The notes: generated by a model from the sequence alone, not told the origin. Positions 16,622 to 26,075 are shown, counted from the first letter of the stretch. The stretch: DNA of 64,000 nucleotides from Comamonas sp. (GCA_031277805.1 JAITLR010000027.1:124001-188000), one strand, 5' to 3'. Translations and numbers: made by a program.

Positions 16622-17728
16622 TTACATGCGACCGTAGGCGTAGCCAACCTGTGCCTGAATGCCTTCGATCTGATCGATCAGGCGCAGGAAGGGGCCCAGT
16701 TCGCGGTAACGGCTGCAAGTGGAGCGGATGTAGTGGATAAAGCGCGGTGTATCGGCCAGATACTTGGGCTTGCCGTCGCGCAGTGTCAGGCGGGCGAAGA
16801 TACCAGCAACCTTGAGATGGCGCTGCAGTCCCATCCATTCGACCCCACGGTAGAACTCGCCAAAGTCATCACCCCAGCCGCTGGCGCTGCCTGCGCCGAC
16901 CAGACCGGCCTTGCGGGCCTTTTCCCAGTAGCGGATGGTGATGTCGATGACGAAGTCTTCTTCCCAGCTGATGAAGGCGTCACGCAGCAGGCTGGCGATG
17001 TCATAGGTGATGGGGCCGTAGACGGCATCCTGGAAGTCCAGCACGCCCAGAGGAGCATCTGGCGAGACAGGCTGCATCAGATTGCGCATCATGAAGTCGC
17101 GATGAACGTAGACGCTGGGGGCCTGCAGGTTGTGGGCCACGATCTGGTCAAAGGTCTTGGCCAGGGTGGCTTGCTGCTTGTCATCCAGCGTGAACTGGCG
17201 GTGCTTGGCGACATACCAGTCGGGAAAGAGCTGCAGCTCGCGGCGCAGCAGAGCTTCGTCATAGGGAGGCAGCTTGCCGGCATTGCCAGCTTTGGAAGCC
17301 AGTTGCCAATCCAGCAGAACCTCGACCGCAGAGCGGTACCAGGCCTCGGCGTCCTGGGGCTTTTCGGGGTTGAGGGCCTCGATCACGGTTTTGCTGCCGA
17401 GGTCATTGAGCAAAATAAAGCCGTGCTGCCCATCCCAATCGAGAATCTGCGGCACACACAGCTTGGCTTCGACCATCAGGGCCTGGACTTTGACAAAAGG
17501 TGCGCAGTCTTCCTTGTCGGGCGGGGCATCCATGACGATAAGGCTATCGCCGTGGGTGCAGTCCAGCCGCAGATAGCGGCGAAAGCTGGCATCCGCCGAG
17601 GCGGGGCGCAGGGTTTCAGGGCGCAGCTGAAAGCGGGCAGCCAGGGGCGCCAGCCAGGCGTCGAAAGCGGCGTGGCGGGCAGCATCTGCCCAGACAACGC
17701 CGACATTGGAGAGGTTTGAAGCGGTCAT
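16622..17728 (-). CDS. amgK: Anomeric MurNAc/GlcNAc kinase AmgK
   Basis: Aminoglycoside-phosphotransferase-fold sugar kinase of the peptidoglycan recycling route that bypasses early Fos-sensitive steps. The 368-residue protein shows ASFRRYLRLD (ATP side), HGFILLNDLG, the catalytic VHRDFMMRNLM (about residues 220-230) and the metal-binding GVLDFQDAVYGP. The start at 17728 avoids a 62-residue extension with no family match. As in other proteobacteria it is divergent from lptD, but murU, which usually follows amgK, is not here; rsmE follows instead. Confidence 0.9.
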   Translation of the reverse strand: MTASNLSNVGVVWADAARHAAFDAWLAPLAARFQLRPETLRPASADASFRRYLRLDCTHGDSLIVMDAPPDKEDCAPFVKVQALMVEAKLCVPQILDWDGQHGFILLNDLGSKTVIEALNPEKPQDAEAWYRSAVEVLLDWQLASKAGNAGKLPPYDEALLRRELQLFPDWYVAKHRQFTLDDKQQATLAKTFDQIVAHNLQAPSVYVHRDFMMRNLMQPVSPDAPLGVLDFQDAVYGPITYDIASLLRDAFISWEEDFVIDITIRYWEKARKAGLVGAGSASGWGDDFGEFYRGVEWMGLQRHLKVAGIFARLTLRDGKPKYLADTPRFIHYIRSTCSRYRELGPFLRLIDQIEGIQAQVGYAYGRM

Positions 17729-17800
17729 GGATAATCGGATTTTACAAACCGATGCCGACGCATCACTGGACAGTGATGCTAGGCTCTCGGTCTTATTCGT

Positions 17801-17880
17801 AGGACTTACGCAAACAAGGGTGCGCCAAGGCGGTTTCCCGAAGGCAAGGCACTGGCTGGAGCCTGATTTGCGTAAGTCGT
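17801..17880. mobile_element. MITE-like 80-bp inverted-repeat element
   Basis: The terminal inverted repeat GACTTACGCAAA is at 17803-17814 and reversed at 17867-17878; there is no coding capacity. ATTCGT occurs just outside both ends (17795-17800 and 17882-17887), consistent with a short target duplication. It lies in the amgK-lptD promoter region. The end sequence resembles IS-type termini, but the parent element is not in this window. Confidence 0.6.
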
Positions 17881-17889
17881 GATTCGTTG

Positions 17890-20445
17890 ATGTATGCCTG
17901 CGCACGCGCGCCAATGACCACCGTGCAATCCCCTAATTCTCCGCAAGACTCCCTGGCTGCCAGCACATTACCCGCTTTACGGGCGGTGAGCGTGCGGCCG
18001 GCGATTCGCCCTCTGGCCTGGGCTGTGGCTCTGGCCTGGGCCGGTGCAGGTCTGCATGCCCAGGCACAGGAGTCTGCGGCTCCAGAGGCGGCTGCGGGGC
18101 AGGAAGCTGCGCTGATGGCTGATGGGCTGCCCGCGCTCAAGCTCAAGTCCAGCTCTCTGCTGCAAGAGACCTACCCGCAGGAAGTGCGCGATCAGCAGCC
18201 CATCTATATCAAGGGCGACAGCCTGTCCGGCCAGCCTGATATCAAGGCTTCGGTGCATGGCGAGGCGGAGTTGCGCCGTGGTGACACCATGATCCGTGCC
18301 GACAAGCTCGATTACGCCTTGCCTGACGACAAGGTCAACGCGGTGGGCTCGGTCTATATCAACCAGGCGGGCAATGTCTACAAGGGCACCACACTGGATC
18401 TGCAGGTGGATGCCTTCAAGGGACAGTTCGACAACGCTGATTACCGCTTCCTGGCCAATGGTGCCTATGGCGAGTCCTCGCGCGTGGATTTCATCGACAA
18501 GGACCATTCGGTCGTCCACAACGCCACCTACACCACTTGCCAGCGTGATGATGAAGCCAGCTGGCAGCCCAGCTGGATGCTCAAGGCAGAGACCATAGAG
18601 CTGGACATGGCCGAGGAAGTGGGCGTGGCGCACAATGCCAAGCTGCAGTTCAAGGGCGTCACCGTTTTGCCCGTGCCGCGTATGAGCTTTCCGCTATCGG
18701 ACAAGCGCAAATCCGGCCTGCTGCCTCCCATGATCGGCATGGACAAGCTGGGCGGCATCGAATATTCCCAACCGTATTACTGGAATATCGCCCCCAATCG
18801 TGATCTGACGGTCACGCCGACGCTGATGACCAAGCGTGGCGTCAATCTGACCGGCCTGTTCCGCTATATGGAGCCCAGCTACTCAGGTGAGACATACGCC
18901 AGCTACATGCCTGGCGATAATCTGCGTGGCCGGGATCGCTGGGGCTATTCCTGGCAGCACAGGGCCATGATTGATTCGCCCCTTGGCGGGCTGGGTCTGA
19001 ACCTGAATCTGAATCGTGTCAGCGATGATGATTACTGGCGTGATTTCAGACTGGCTCCGGTTGCGATGCGCCAGCGTCTGCTGCCCAGCACGGCCAGCCT
19101 GAGCTGGGCCAAGGGCGATGGTGTGCTGAGCCTCAATATGACGCGCTACCAGACGCTGCAGGATCCTGATGCGCCGATCGCACCGCCCTACAGCATGGTG
19201 CCTCAGCTTCAGTACCGCTACACGCCGCAAGAGCTGCCGCATGGGCTGGACTTCAGCCTGGTCGCGGATACCACGCGCTTTGAGATGATCCGCCCGCTGG
19301 CTGGGCTGATCTACCCTAACCCACAAGCGGGTGTGCCAGCGCAATACATGAACAACGGCCAGCGCAGCTATGTGCAGGCCCAGCTCAGCCGTCCTTTTCT
19401 GTCGCCAGGTGCATTCATTACACCCAAGCTCATGCTGCATACGTCGAGGTATGACACGGACAGCATGATGAGCAATGGCAGCAAGAGTGCCAATCGCACG
19501 TTGCCGACCTTCAGCCTGGACAGCGGCCTGGTTTTTGAGCGCGATACCTCCTGGTTCGGCAAGAAGCTGCTGCAGACTTTCGAGCCACGTGCCTTCTATA
19601 CCTACACGCCCTATCGCGATCAGAGCATGCTGCCGCTGTATGACACCGGTCGCAGTGACTTCAATTTCTCGAGTATTTTTTCCGAGAACGACTACGTCGG
19701 TCAGGACCGCATTGCCGACAACCATCTGGTGACCCTGGGCGCGACTTCGCGCTTCATCGACCCCGAAAGCGGTGCCGAGAAGCTCAAATTCGCCGTGGCC
19801 CAGCGCGTGCGCCTTTCGGATCAGCGCGTGCTGTTGCCCGGAGAGGTGGCCGCCACCAGCAAGCTGTCCGACATCCTGCTGGGTGCGGCCATCAACTGGA
19901 CCGACAAGTGGTCTCTGGAAGGCACCACCCAGTACAACAAGGATCTGGGGCGCACGGTGCGGACAACGGCCACGGCACGCTACAGCCCAGGCAACTACCG
20001 CACTTTCAATATTGGCTACCGTACACAGTACGACACCGTGGCCCAGACCGATGCCAGCAAGCTGGTCGATGTGGGCTGGCAGTGGCCCATCAATGATCTG
20101 TGGGGTGACAAGGGCAAGGACCTGGGCGCAGGCCGAGGTCAGGGCGGCGGCCGCTGGTACGCGGTCGGCCGCCTCAACTATTCGATCAAGGACCGAAAAA
20201 TGGTGGACACCGTGGTCGGCCTTGAATATGACGGCTGCTGCTGGATTGGTCGTGTAGTGCTGCAGCGCCTGCAAAGCTCGGTGGTCCAGTCCAATCTGCA
20301 ATTGTTGTTCCAGATGGAGTTTGTGGGCTTCTCGCGCCTGAGCTTTGGTGCAGACCCCACGGCCAGCCTCAAGCGCAACGTGCCGCGTTACCAATATCTG
20401 CGTGAGGCGGTATCTCCGCCCAGCCGCTTCACCAATTACGATTGA
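17890..20445 (+). CDS. lptD: LPS-assembly outer-membrane protein LptD
   Basis: Outer-membrane translocon that places LPS on the cell surface with LptE. About 850 residues. A signal peptide (hydrophobic core PLAWAVALAWAGAG, cut near AQAQES) is followed by the periplasmic OstA/jellyroll domain (about 80-230, with IYIKGDSL and GSVYINQAG) and the barrel domain. Conserved cysteines used for the disulfide pattern appear as TTCQRDD and DGCCW. Start is either ATG 17890 or ATG 17914; both give a long n-region. It heads the lptD-surA-rsmA cluster and starts right beside the MITE-like element. Confidence 0.95.
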   Translation: MYACARAPMTTVQSPNSPQDSLAASTLPALRAVSVRPAIRPLAWAVALAWAGAGLHAQAQESAAPEAAAGQEAALMADGLPALKLKSSSLLQETYPQEVRDQQPIYIKGDSLSGQPDIKASVHGEAELRRGDTMIRADKLDYALPDDKVNAVGSVYINQAGNVYKGTTLDLQVDAFKGQFDNADYRFLANGAYGESSRVDFIDKDHSVVHNATYTTCQRDDEASWQPSWMLKAETIELDMAEEVGVAHNAKLQFKGVTVLPVPRMSFPLSDKRKSGLLPPMIGMDKLGGIEYSQPYYWNIAPNRDLTVTPTLMTKRGVNLTGLFRYMEPSYSGETYASYMPGDNLRGRDRWGYSWQHRAMIDSPLGGLGLNLNLNRVSDDDYWRDFRLAPVAMRQRLLPSTASLSWAKGDGVLSLNMTRYQTLQDPDAPIAPPYSMVPQLQYRYTPQELPHGLDFSLVADTTRFEMIRPLAGLIYPNPQAGVPAQYMNNGQRSYVQAQLSRPFLSPGAFITPKLMLHTSRYDTDSMMSNGSKSANRTLPTFSLDSGLVFERDTSWFGKKLLQTFEPRAFYTYTPYRDQSMLPLYDTGRSDFNFSSIFSENDYVGQDRIADNHLVTLGATSRFIDPESGAEKLKFAVAQRVRLSDQRVLLPGEVAATSKLSDILLGAAINWTDKWSLEGTTQYNKDLGRTVRTTATARYSPGNYRTFNIGYRTQYDTVAQTDASKLVDVGWQWPINDLWGDKGKDLGAGRGQGGGRWYAVGRLNYSIKDRKMVDTVVGLEYDGCCWIGRVVLQRLQSSVVQSNLQLLFQMEFVGFSRLSFGADPTASLKRNVPRYQYLREAVSPPSRFTNYD

Positions 20446-20457
20446 TCAAGGTTTTTC

Positions 20458-21879
20458 ATGCGTTTTTCCCCCAAATCATTGAGCGTTTGCGGCATGGCCG
20501 CGGCCTTGTTCATGCTGGCCGCTGGTGCGCAGGCCCAGGGCCTCAAGAGTCCTGGTGCGGGCAAGTCCAAGGGCTCTGACGCTTCCATCTCCCGTGCGCT
20601 TGATGCAACCGTGCAGCCCTCGGGACGCCAGTTGCCGGCTGCCGGCCCGCGCTCGGCGGATTACATTGTGGCGGTGGTCAATTCCGAGCCTATCACCAAT
20701 AACGAGGTGCGTGCCCGCATGGCGCGTGTGGCTCAGAACGTGAGCGAGCAAGGCGGTCAATTGCCGCCACAGTCCGAGCTGGCGCGCCAGGTGCTGGAGC
20801 GTCTGATCGTCGAGCGCGTGCAGCTGCAGGAGGCTTCGGATACGGGTCTCAAGGTGGATGATCTGACGGTCAATCAGGCCATGGACAATGTGGCGCGCCA
20901 GAACAGCACGGACCTGCCGGGGTTGCTGTCGCGTCTGAAGGCCGAGGGCCTGTCCGAAGCGCAGTTCCGTGCAGAAATCCGCAACCAGATGATCATGCAA
21001 CGCGTGCGTGAGCGCGAGGTGGACGGCAAGGTCAAGGTCAGCGAGGCAGATATTGACCGTTTCCTCAAGGAACAAAAGCGCCCTGGCGAAGCCGCTGCAT
21101 CGGCCATGGTTGACCTGGGCCATATCCTGATCGTTGTGCCCGAGAACGCCAGCCCTGCCGTGGTGGCCGAGCGCGAAGCCAAGGCCAAGCAGGCGGCGGA
21201 AGCCGCGCGCAAGAACCCTGATTTCATTGCCGCCGTGCGTGAGTTTTCGGACGTTCCCAATGGGCAAGGTGGCGGCTCCATGGGCATGCGCCCCATGAGC
21301 GAGTATCCCGAGCTGTTTGCCAAGCAGGTTGGCTCGGCCGCCACGGGCAGCATCGTGGGACCCTTCCGCTCCGATGCGGGCTTTCACGTGCTCAAGGTGC
21401 TGAGCAAGTCCCAGTCCGGCGCCCCTGTCTACATCACGCAAAACCATGCGCGTCACATTCTGCTGGTGGTGGACAAGAATCTGACAGAAGCCCAGGCGGC
21501 CAAGCGCCTGGAGGACTACAAGCGCCGCGTGGAATCCGGTCAGGCCACCTTCCAGCAACTGGCCCAGGAGTTTTCCAAGGACGGTAGCGCTCGTAATGGC
21601 GGCGATCTGGGCTGGTCCTCGCCCGGCCAGTTCGTGCCCGAGTTCGAACGCGTGCTCGACGGCCTCCAGCCCGGCCAGATCAGCAACCCCGTGGTGTCGC
21701 GTTTTGGCGTGCACCTGATTCAGCTGATCGAGCGCCGCCAGGAAAAGCTCACCGAGCGCGAACAGCGCGAAATGGTGCGCAACGTGGTGCGCGAGCGCAA
21801 GGCCGAGCAGGATTACGAAACCTGGCTCAAGGAGCTGCGCGGCAAGGCATTTGTCGAATACCGCGAGCCACCTCAATAA
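20458..21879 (+). CDS. surA: Periplasmic chaperone/peptidyl-prolyl isomerase SurA
   Basis: Escorts outer-membrane proteins such as LptD across the periplasm. The 473-residue protein has a signal peptide (cleavage near AGAQAQG), the SurA_N chaperone module starting DYIVAVVNSEPITNNEV (about 65-80), a first parvulin domain around LGHILIVVPENA and a second around NHARHILLVVDKN. It follows lptD by 12 bp, so they are co-transcribed. pdxA, which separates surA from ksgA in E. coli, is absent. Confidence 0.95.
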   Translation: MRFSPKSLSVCGMAAALFMLAAGAQAQGLKSPGAGKSKGSDASISRALDATVQPSGRQLPAAGPRSADYIVAVVNSEPITNNEVRARMARVAQNVSEQGGQLPPQSELARQVLERLIVERVQLQEASDTGLKVDDLTVNQAMDNVARQNSTDLPGLLSRLKAEGLSEAQFRAEIRNQMIMQRVREREVDGKVKVSEADIDRFLKEQKRPGEAAASAMVDLGHILIVVPENASPAVVAEREAKAKQAAEAARKNPDFIAAVREFSDVPNGQGGGSMGMRPMSEYPELFAKQVGSAATGSIVGPFRSDAGFHVLKVLSKSQSGAPVYITQNHARHILLVVDKNLTEAQAAKRLEDYKRRVESGQATFQQLAQEFSKDGSARNGGDLGWSSPGQFVPEFERVLDGLQPGQISNPVVSRFGVHLIQLIERRQEKLTEREQREMVRNVVRERKAEQDYETWLKELRGKAFVEYREPPQ

Positions 21880-21955
21880 GTCCATGCAATCCGCTTGAAG
21901 TGTCCGGTAATGTCATCATTGCGCATCGGGCACTCAAGTCACCCTCCCTCATATC

Positions 21956-21979
21956 AAGCGGTGCTCAGGCACCGCTTTC
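21956..21979 (+). terminator. Hairpin between surA and rsmA
   Basis: AAGCGGTGC (21956-21964) pairs with GCACCGCTT (21969-21977), loop TCAG, then TTCG. It sits just before the rsmA ATG at 21986 and could attenuate read-through or cover the ribosome site; the T-run is short. Confidence 0.5.
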
Positions 21980-21985
21980 GCATTC

Positions 21986-22747
21986 ATGAAACATATTCCC
22001 CGCAAGCGCTTTGGCCAGAACTTTCTGACCGATGGCGCCATCATCGACAACATCGTTGAGGCCATCGATCCCAAGGCAGGCGAGCCCATGGTCGAGATCG
22101 GCCCGGGCCTGATGGCTCTGTCCCAGCCCCTGGTCGAGCGCCTGGGCAAGCTCACCGTGATCGAGCTGGACCGCGACCTGGCGGCGCGTCTGCGCCTGCG
22201 CGACGACCTCGATGTGGTCGAGTCCGACGTGCTCAAGGTGGACTTCCGTGCGCTGGCTGCGAGCCTGGGCGTGCCCAAGCTGCGCGTGGTGGGCAACCTG
22301 CCCTACAACATCTCCAGCCCCATCCTGTTTCATTTGCTGGAGCAGGTCGATGTGGTGGAGGATCAGCACTTCATGCTGCAAAAAGAGGTGATTGACCGTA
22401 TGGTGGCCGACGCCGGCAACTCAGCCTATGGCCGGCTTTCGGTGATGCTGCAGTGGCGCTATGCCATGGAAGATGTGCTGTTCGTGCCGCCGGGCAGCTT
22501 CAACCCGCCGCCCAAGGTAGACAGCGCCGTGGTGCGCATGATTCCGCGCGAGAAGCCTGCAGAGCTCAACCCCAAACTGCTCGAAGAGCTGGTGCAGGTG
22601 GCCTTCAGCCAGCGCCGCAAGATTTTGCGAAATACCCTGGGCAAATGGCTGGAGGAAAAAGGCTTCTCCGGTGAGTTCGATCTGCAGCGCCGCGCCGAGG
22701 AAGTTCCTGTGGCCGAGTACGAAGCACTGGCTGCGCAGTTTTCCTGA
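21986..22747 (+). CDS. rsmA: 16S rRNA dimethyladenosine transferase (KsgA)
   Basis: Dimethylates A1518 and A1519 of 16S rRNA late in 30S assembly. It is 253 residues, full length. KRFGQNFL (about 6-13) is the N-terminal signature, EIGPGLMAL is the SAM loop, and [14 protein letters not shown] (about 107-120) is the catalytic NLPY motif. The C-terminal helical part carries [13 protein letters not shown]. It follows surA by about 105 bp with a hairpin between, the conserved lptD-surA-rsmA order. Confidence 0.97.
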   Translation: MKHIPRKRFGQNFLTDGAIIDNIVEAIDPKAGEPMVEIGPGLMALSQPLVERLGKLTVIELDRDLAARLRLRDDLDVVESDVLKVDFRALAASLGVPKLRVVGNLPYNISSPILFHLLEQVDVVEDQHFMLQKEVIDRMVADAGNSAYGRLSVMLQWRYAMEDVLFVPPGSFNPPPKVDSAVVRMIPREKPAELNPKLLEELVQVAFSQRRKILRNTLGKWLEEKGFSGEFDLQRRAEEVPVAEYEALAAQFS

Positions 22748-22760
22748 AATTGCATGAAAA

Positions 22761-22800
22761 CAGCTGCAAACGCTGACTGGTAGAACGCTTGCAGCTATTG
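22761..22800. repeat. Dispersed intergenic repeat between rsmA and the transaminase
   Basis: CAGCTGCAAACGCT faces GAACGCTTGCAGCTATTG, forming an imperfect hairpin between the two convergent genes. It probably serves as their terminator. Confidence 0.7.
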
Positions 22801-22810
22801 ATTTTGCGAA

Positions 22811-24178
22811 TCAGGCAGTCGCCTGCAGCGCATCGCCCAAGGCATTGATCAGGCGTTCGATTTCGGCCTGCTCGCTGATGAACGGCGGAGCCAGCTGGAT
22901 CGTGTCGCCGCCGTAGCGCACATAAAAACCGGCATCCCAGCATTTCATGGCGATTTCATAAGGGCGCTTGGCGGGCTCGCCAGGCGCTGGGGCAATCGTC
23001 AGACCCGCCGCCAGCCCGATATTGCGGATATCGAGCACATGCTTCGCTCCCTTGAGACTGTGCACGGCCTGCTCGAAAAACGGTGCCAGCGCCCGCACGC
23101 GGCCTGGCCCATCCTCCCGCGTCAGCAAATCCAGGGCAGCAATACCTGCTGCGCAGGCCACGGGATGGGCCGAGTAGGTATAGCCGTGGGCAAATTCCAG
23201 CATGTACTGCGGGCCACCCGCATCCATGAAGCAGTTGTAGATCTCTGGCGTGACGACACAGGCGCCCAGCGGCTGCGTGCCGTTGGTGACCTGCTTGGCG
23301 ATATTCATGATGTCCGGCGTCACGCCAAAGGCCTCGGCTGCCGTCATGGCTCCCAGGCGACCAAAACCGGTGATGACCTCGTCAAAGATCAGCAGGATGT
23401 CATGCTGGGTACAGATTTCGCGCAGACGCTGCAGGTAGCCATCGGGCGGTATCACCACGCCGCCGGAACCCGACATGGGCTCCACAATCACGGCAGCGAT
23501 ATTGCTGGCGTCATGCAGGGCGATCAGGTCGAGCAGACGGTCGGCCAATGCCCGGCCGTCGCTGTGGGCTATGGTCTGCGGCTGACCCTTGCAGAACGAG
23601 CCCACAGGTGGCTGGGTGTGCGGCAGATGGTCGGCTTCTATGCCTTGCCCAAATGTCTTGCGGTTTCCGCCCATGCCGCCCACCGAGATGCCGCCGAAGT
23701 TCACACCGTGATAGCCTTTCTCGCGTCCGATCAGCCGGGTCTTGCTGCCCTGGCCCCTGGCGCGCCAATAGGCACGAGCCATCTTGAGCGAGGTGTCTGC
23801 AGCTTCGGAGCCTGAGCCGGTAAAGAACACATGCTCCAGTCCCTCCGGCATCAGGCCCACGATGCGGTTGGCCAGCTCGAAGGCCGCCGGGTGTCCGAAC
23901 TGAAACGCTGGTGAATAGTCCAGCTGCTGCGCGGCCTTGCCAATGGCTTCGGCAATCTCGCTGCGACCATGGCCAAGACCGCTGCACCACAGGCCGGAGA
24001 GTCCGTCAAAGACCTGTCGCCCGTCTGCGTCGGTGTAGTAAGCGCCTTTGGCGGCCGTGATGATGCGCGGCTGGGCCTTGAAGTTTCGGTTGCCGGTGAA
24101 AGGCATCCAGTAGGCGCTCAACCATTGAGCATCTTGCTGCCCGGCAAAGCTCTGGGTCTCGGTGTCTGCGATCTGCAT
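22811..24178 (-). CDS. Class III aminotransferase, omega-amino acid:pyruvate type
   Basis: PLP enzyme, 455 residues, probably beta-alanine/omega-amino acid:pyruvate transaminase. Markers: YWMPFTGNRNFK near the N-terminus, GLWCSGLGHG, FTGSGSEAADTSLKMAR (PLP phosphate), EPMSGSGGVVIPP, DEVITGFGRLG (cofactor Asp) and the Schiff-base Lys in NIAKQVTNG (about 290). The start at 24178 has AGGAG nine bases upstream, against a weaker frame start at 24217. Likely used in beta-alanine, amine or pyrimidine catabolism. No adjacent dehydrogenase partner is present. The 300 bp upstream hold no gene. Confidence 0.9.
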   Translation of the reverse strand: MQIADTETQSFAGQQDAQWLSAYWMPFTGNRNFKAQPRIITAAKGAYYTDADGRQVFDGLSGLWCSGLGHGRSEIAEAIGKAAQQLDYSPAFQFGHPAAFELANRIVGLMPEGLEHVFFTGSGSEAADTSLKMARAYWRARGQGSKTRLIGREKGYHGVNFGGISVGGMGGNRKTFGQGIEADHLPHTQPPVGSFCKGQPQTIAHSDGRALADRLLDLIALHDASNIAAVIVEPMSGSGGVVIPPDGYLQRLREICTQHDILLIFDEVITGFGRLGAMTAAEAFGVTPDIMNIAKQVTNGTQPLGACVVTPEIYNCFMDAGGPQYMLEFAHGYTYSAHPVACAAGIAALDLLTREDGPGRVRALAPFFEQAVHSLKGAKHVLDIRNIGLAAGLTIAPAPGEPAKRPYEIAMKCWDAGFYVRYGGDTIQLAPPFISEQAEIERLINALGDALQATA

Positions 24179-24276
24179 GGGAACTCCTTGAATTCCCGTC
24201 CATTGTTGAACCGCCACCGTTTTGGCGAAATAGCCGCAAACCCATGGGTTGTCATTTCAACGACAGCTGGATTCAG

Positions 24277-24285
24277 TTATCCACA
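24277..24285 (+). other. Single consensus DnaA-box sequence
   Basis: TTATCCACA occurs once in the non-coding gap 24179-24475. I see no second box, AT-rich unwinding region or dnaA/dnaN genes nearby, so it does not mark an origin. It may be chance or a DnaA-titrating/regulatory site. Confidence 0.3.
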
Positions 24286-24475
24286 GATCTTTTGCTGGAG
24301 TTATTCAATGCTCAATCTTCAGAGAGAAATTGATGCAGAACCGTTCATTTGTTCAAGAAATCCTGAATACTTATGCACAGCATTTTTCCAGATCAGTCCA
24401 GATGGCCTGCGCAGTCTCCAATGGCTGCCAGTGATTGCATCAGCCATTGCGGAAAGTCGGTGGGAATTTGCATGT

Positions 24476-24730
24476 TCATACCGTCAGAGCCTCTGCGGGC
24501 TGTGGTGACTGCTGCTGCTTCTTCAGGCGACGTTCCCAGGCTTTCTCGTGGAAGAAGAAGGCAAAGGCCTGCACCGTGGGCTCCAGCAGGCTCAGTGTCA
24601 GCGAGGCGATCAGATTGCCCGTGACGGCATAGGCAACGCAGGCGGCGACCGTGATGTGAATGCAGTAGTAGCTGGCTGTCTTGGTCAGGGTCAGGCGGTT
24701 GTGGTTCAGGGCTTGGATCAGACGGGTCAT
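24476..24730 (-). CDS. DUF2061 family small membrane protein
   Basis: An 84-residue protein with two hydrophobic helices (about 20-38 and 40-60) joined by a tight turn at TGNLIASL, ending in the family-like FFFHEKAWERR. A charged tail (KKQQQSPQPAEA) faces the cytoplasm. DUF2061 proteins are uncharacterised membrane proteins. ATG at 24730 with GGAG-like purines upstream (AACCCC is poor, so expression may be low). Stand-alone gene. Confidence 0.75.
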   Translation of the reverse strand: MTRLIQALNHNRLTLTKTASYYCIHITVAACVAYAVTGNLIASLTLSLLEPTVQAFAFFFHEKAWERRLKKQQQSPQPAEALTV

Positions 24731-24928
24731 GGGGTTCTCCAGATGCGTTGACCCAATGGTATGAAAATCTAGTGTATCAATCTAATTGAGAATTATTACC
24801 ATTGCGATAGGCGGCGCATCGACAGTGCCATCGCACTCTTGCTAAGCTGGAAAGATTGATTTTTAAGAAAAATTGGCTTCTAGCCCTTTGTAGATAAGCG
24901 CTGGCAGCTATGAATTGATGAGTTTCTG

Positions 24929-25441
24929 ATGACGAAGTTGATGGAGATCCAGCTGCGCCCGCTGGTGGCCGCCGATGTGGAGGCCGTGTTGCGCATACAG
25001 GAGCAGTGCTACGGGCAGGACTTTGCAGAATCACGCAATGTATTTGTCCGTCGACTGGCCATGTCGGGGCACTGTTCCTGGGCTGCCGTGCGCGGGTCGC
25101 AGATGCTGGCCTATCTGGCTGCCTATTGGTCGCTGCCCGGTGCAGTCACGCCGTTCAACGGCGATTTTGAAGACTATGCGGATGCCAGCGTGCTCTATCT
25201 GCACGATATGGCGGTGTCCCCCGAGGCCGCCGGGCAGGGCCTGGCCAAGCGTATGGTGCAGGCCACGCGCGAGCAAGCCAGGGCGCGCGGCATTGAGCGC
25301 ACGGCGTTGGTGTCGGTGCAGGGCTCACAGACCTATTGGGAACGTCAAGGCTATGCGAGGACGAATCCTGGAAATGCTGCGCAGCAACAACACTTGGCCA
25401 GCTATGGCGAGGATGCCGTCTATATGGAGGGATTAATCTGA
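24929..25441 (+). CDS. GNAT family N-acetyltransferase
   Basis: A 170-residue acetyl-CoA-dependent acetyltransferase. The fold markers are the beta strand IQLRPLVAADVEAVLRIQE at the N-terminus, VLYLHDMAVSPEAAGQGLAK (about 90-109, with the QGLAKR pyrophosphate-binding loop close to the usual Q/RxxGxG/A) and YWERQGYAR near the C-terminus. Substrate not predictable. Start 24929 or the ATG four codons later at 24941 are both possible. It is followed 35 bp downstream by a Nudix gene, so they may form a pair. Confidence 0.85.
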   Translation: MTKLMEIQLRPLVAADVEAVLRIQEQCYGQDFAESRNVFVRRLAMSGHCSWAAVRGSQMLAYLAAYWSLPGAVTPFNGDFEDYADASVLYLHDMAVSPEAAGQGLAKRMVQATREQARARGIERTALVSVQGSQTYWERQGYARTNPGNAAQQQHLASYGEDAVYMEGLI

Positions 25442-25476
25442 CATGACTGCCGGGCAGGGCAAGGATAATGCCGCCC

Positions 25477-26025
25477 ATGCCCAATCGCTGGAAACCCAAT
25501 GTGACAGTCTCGGCCATCATCGAGCGCGATGGCCGCTTTTTGCTGGTGGAAGAACAAACGGCGGATGGACTGCGTCTGAACACGCCTGCGGGTCACCTGG
25601 ACCCCGCCGAGACGCCTATCGATGCCTGCGTGCGCGAAGTCATGGAAGAGACGGCCTACAGCTTCACTCCCACGGCGCTGGTCGGCATCTATATGAACCG
25701 CTTTGTGCGCACCCGAACGGGGGCCGACATCACCTATCTGCGTTTTGCCTTTACGGGTGAGCTGGGCATGCACCATGCGCAGAGCCATCTTGACGAGGGC
25801 ATTGTGCGCAGCGTCTGGCTCTCGCACGATGAGCTCAAAGCCACGGCCCATCTGCATCGCAGCCCCATCGTGCTGGAGTCTGTGGGCGACTATCTGGCCG
25901 GTCAGCGCCATGATCTGGGTCTGGTCCATGCGGACGCCAGCATCTACCGCCCGCCTCTGCCGACACCGGCAGTGCCGCAGGATGCGGGTGCCACGCTGGA
26001 TGATGTGCTGGCGCAGATTCATTAA
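25477..26025 (+). CDS. Nudix hydrolase
   Basis: A 182-residue pyrophosphohydrolase. The Nudix box reads G(HLDPA)E, seven residues, then REVMEETAY (about residues 38-60), matching GX5EX7REUXEE. The body resembles the NudJ-type phosphatases that in many bacteria lie near mnmA, though mnmA is 14 kb away here. Two in-frame ATGs, 25468 and 25477, share one AAGGA; 25477 matches family length better. The C-terminal 50 residues are Pro/Ala-rich. Confidence 0.88.
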   Translation: MPNRWKPNVTVSAIIERDGRFLLVEEQTADGLRLNTPAGHLDPAETPIDACVREVMEETAYSFTPTALVGIYMNRFVRTRTGADITYLRFAFTGELGMHHAQSHLDEGIVRSVWLSHDELKATAHLHRSPIVLESVGDYLAGQRHDLGLVHADASIYRPPLPTPAVPQDAGATLDDVLAQIH

Positions 26026-26075
26026 GCCCTGTTTGAAGCAGCCGTGACAGGCGCGCACGGCCCAGGCTGTGCACA

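Noticed and set aside
18883-20394. Minus-strand open frame of 503 residues opposite lptD
   Set aside because: No motifs, His/Gln-rich composition typical of antisense frames, and lptD is unmistakable.
24277-24285. TTATCCACA as a replication-origin signal
   Set aside because: Only one box, no dnaA/dnaN/gidA genes, no box cluster or AT-rich unwinding segment nearby.
24249-24434. Plus-strand ORF of 61 residues in the transaminase upstream gap
   Set aside because: No ribosome site, no recognisable motif, and a base pattern like the non-coding surroundings.
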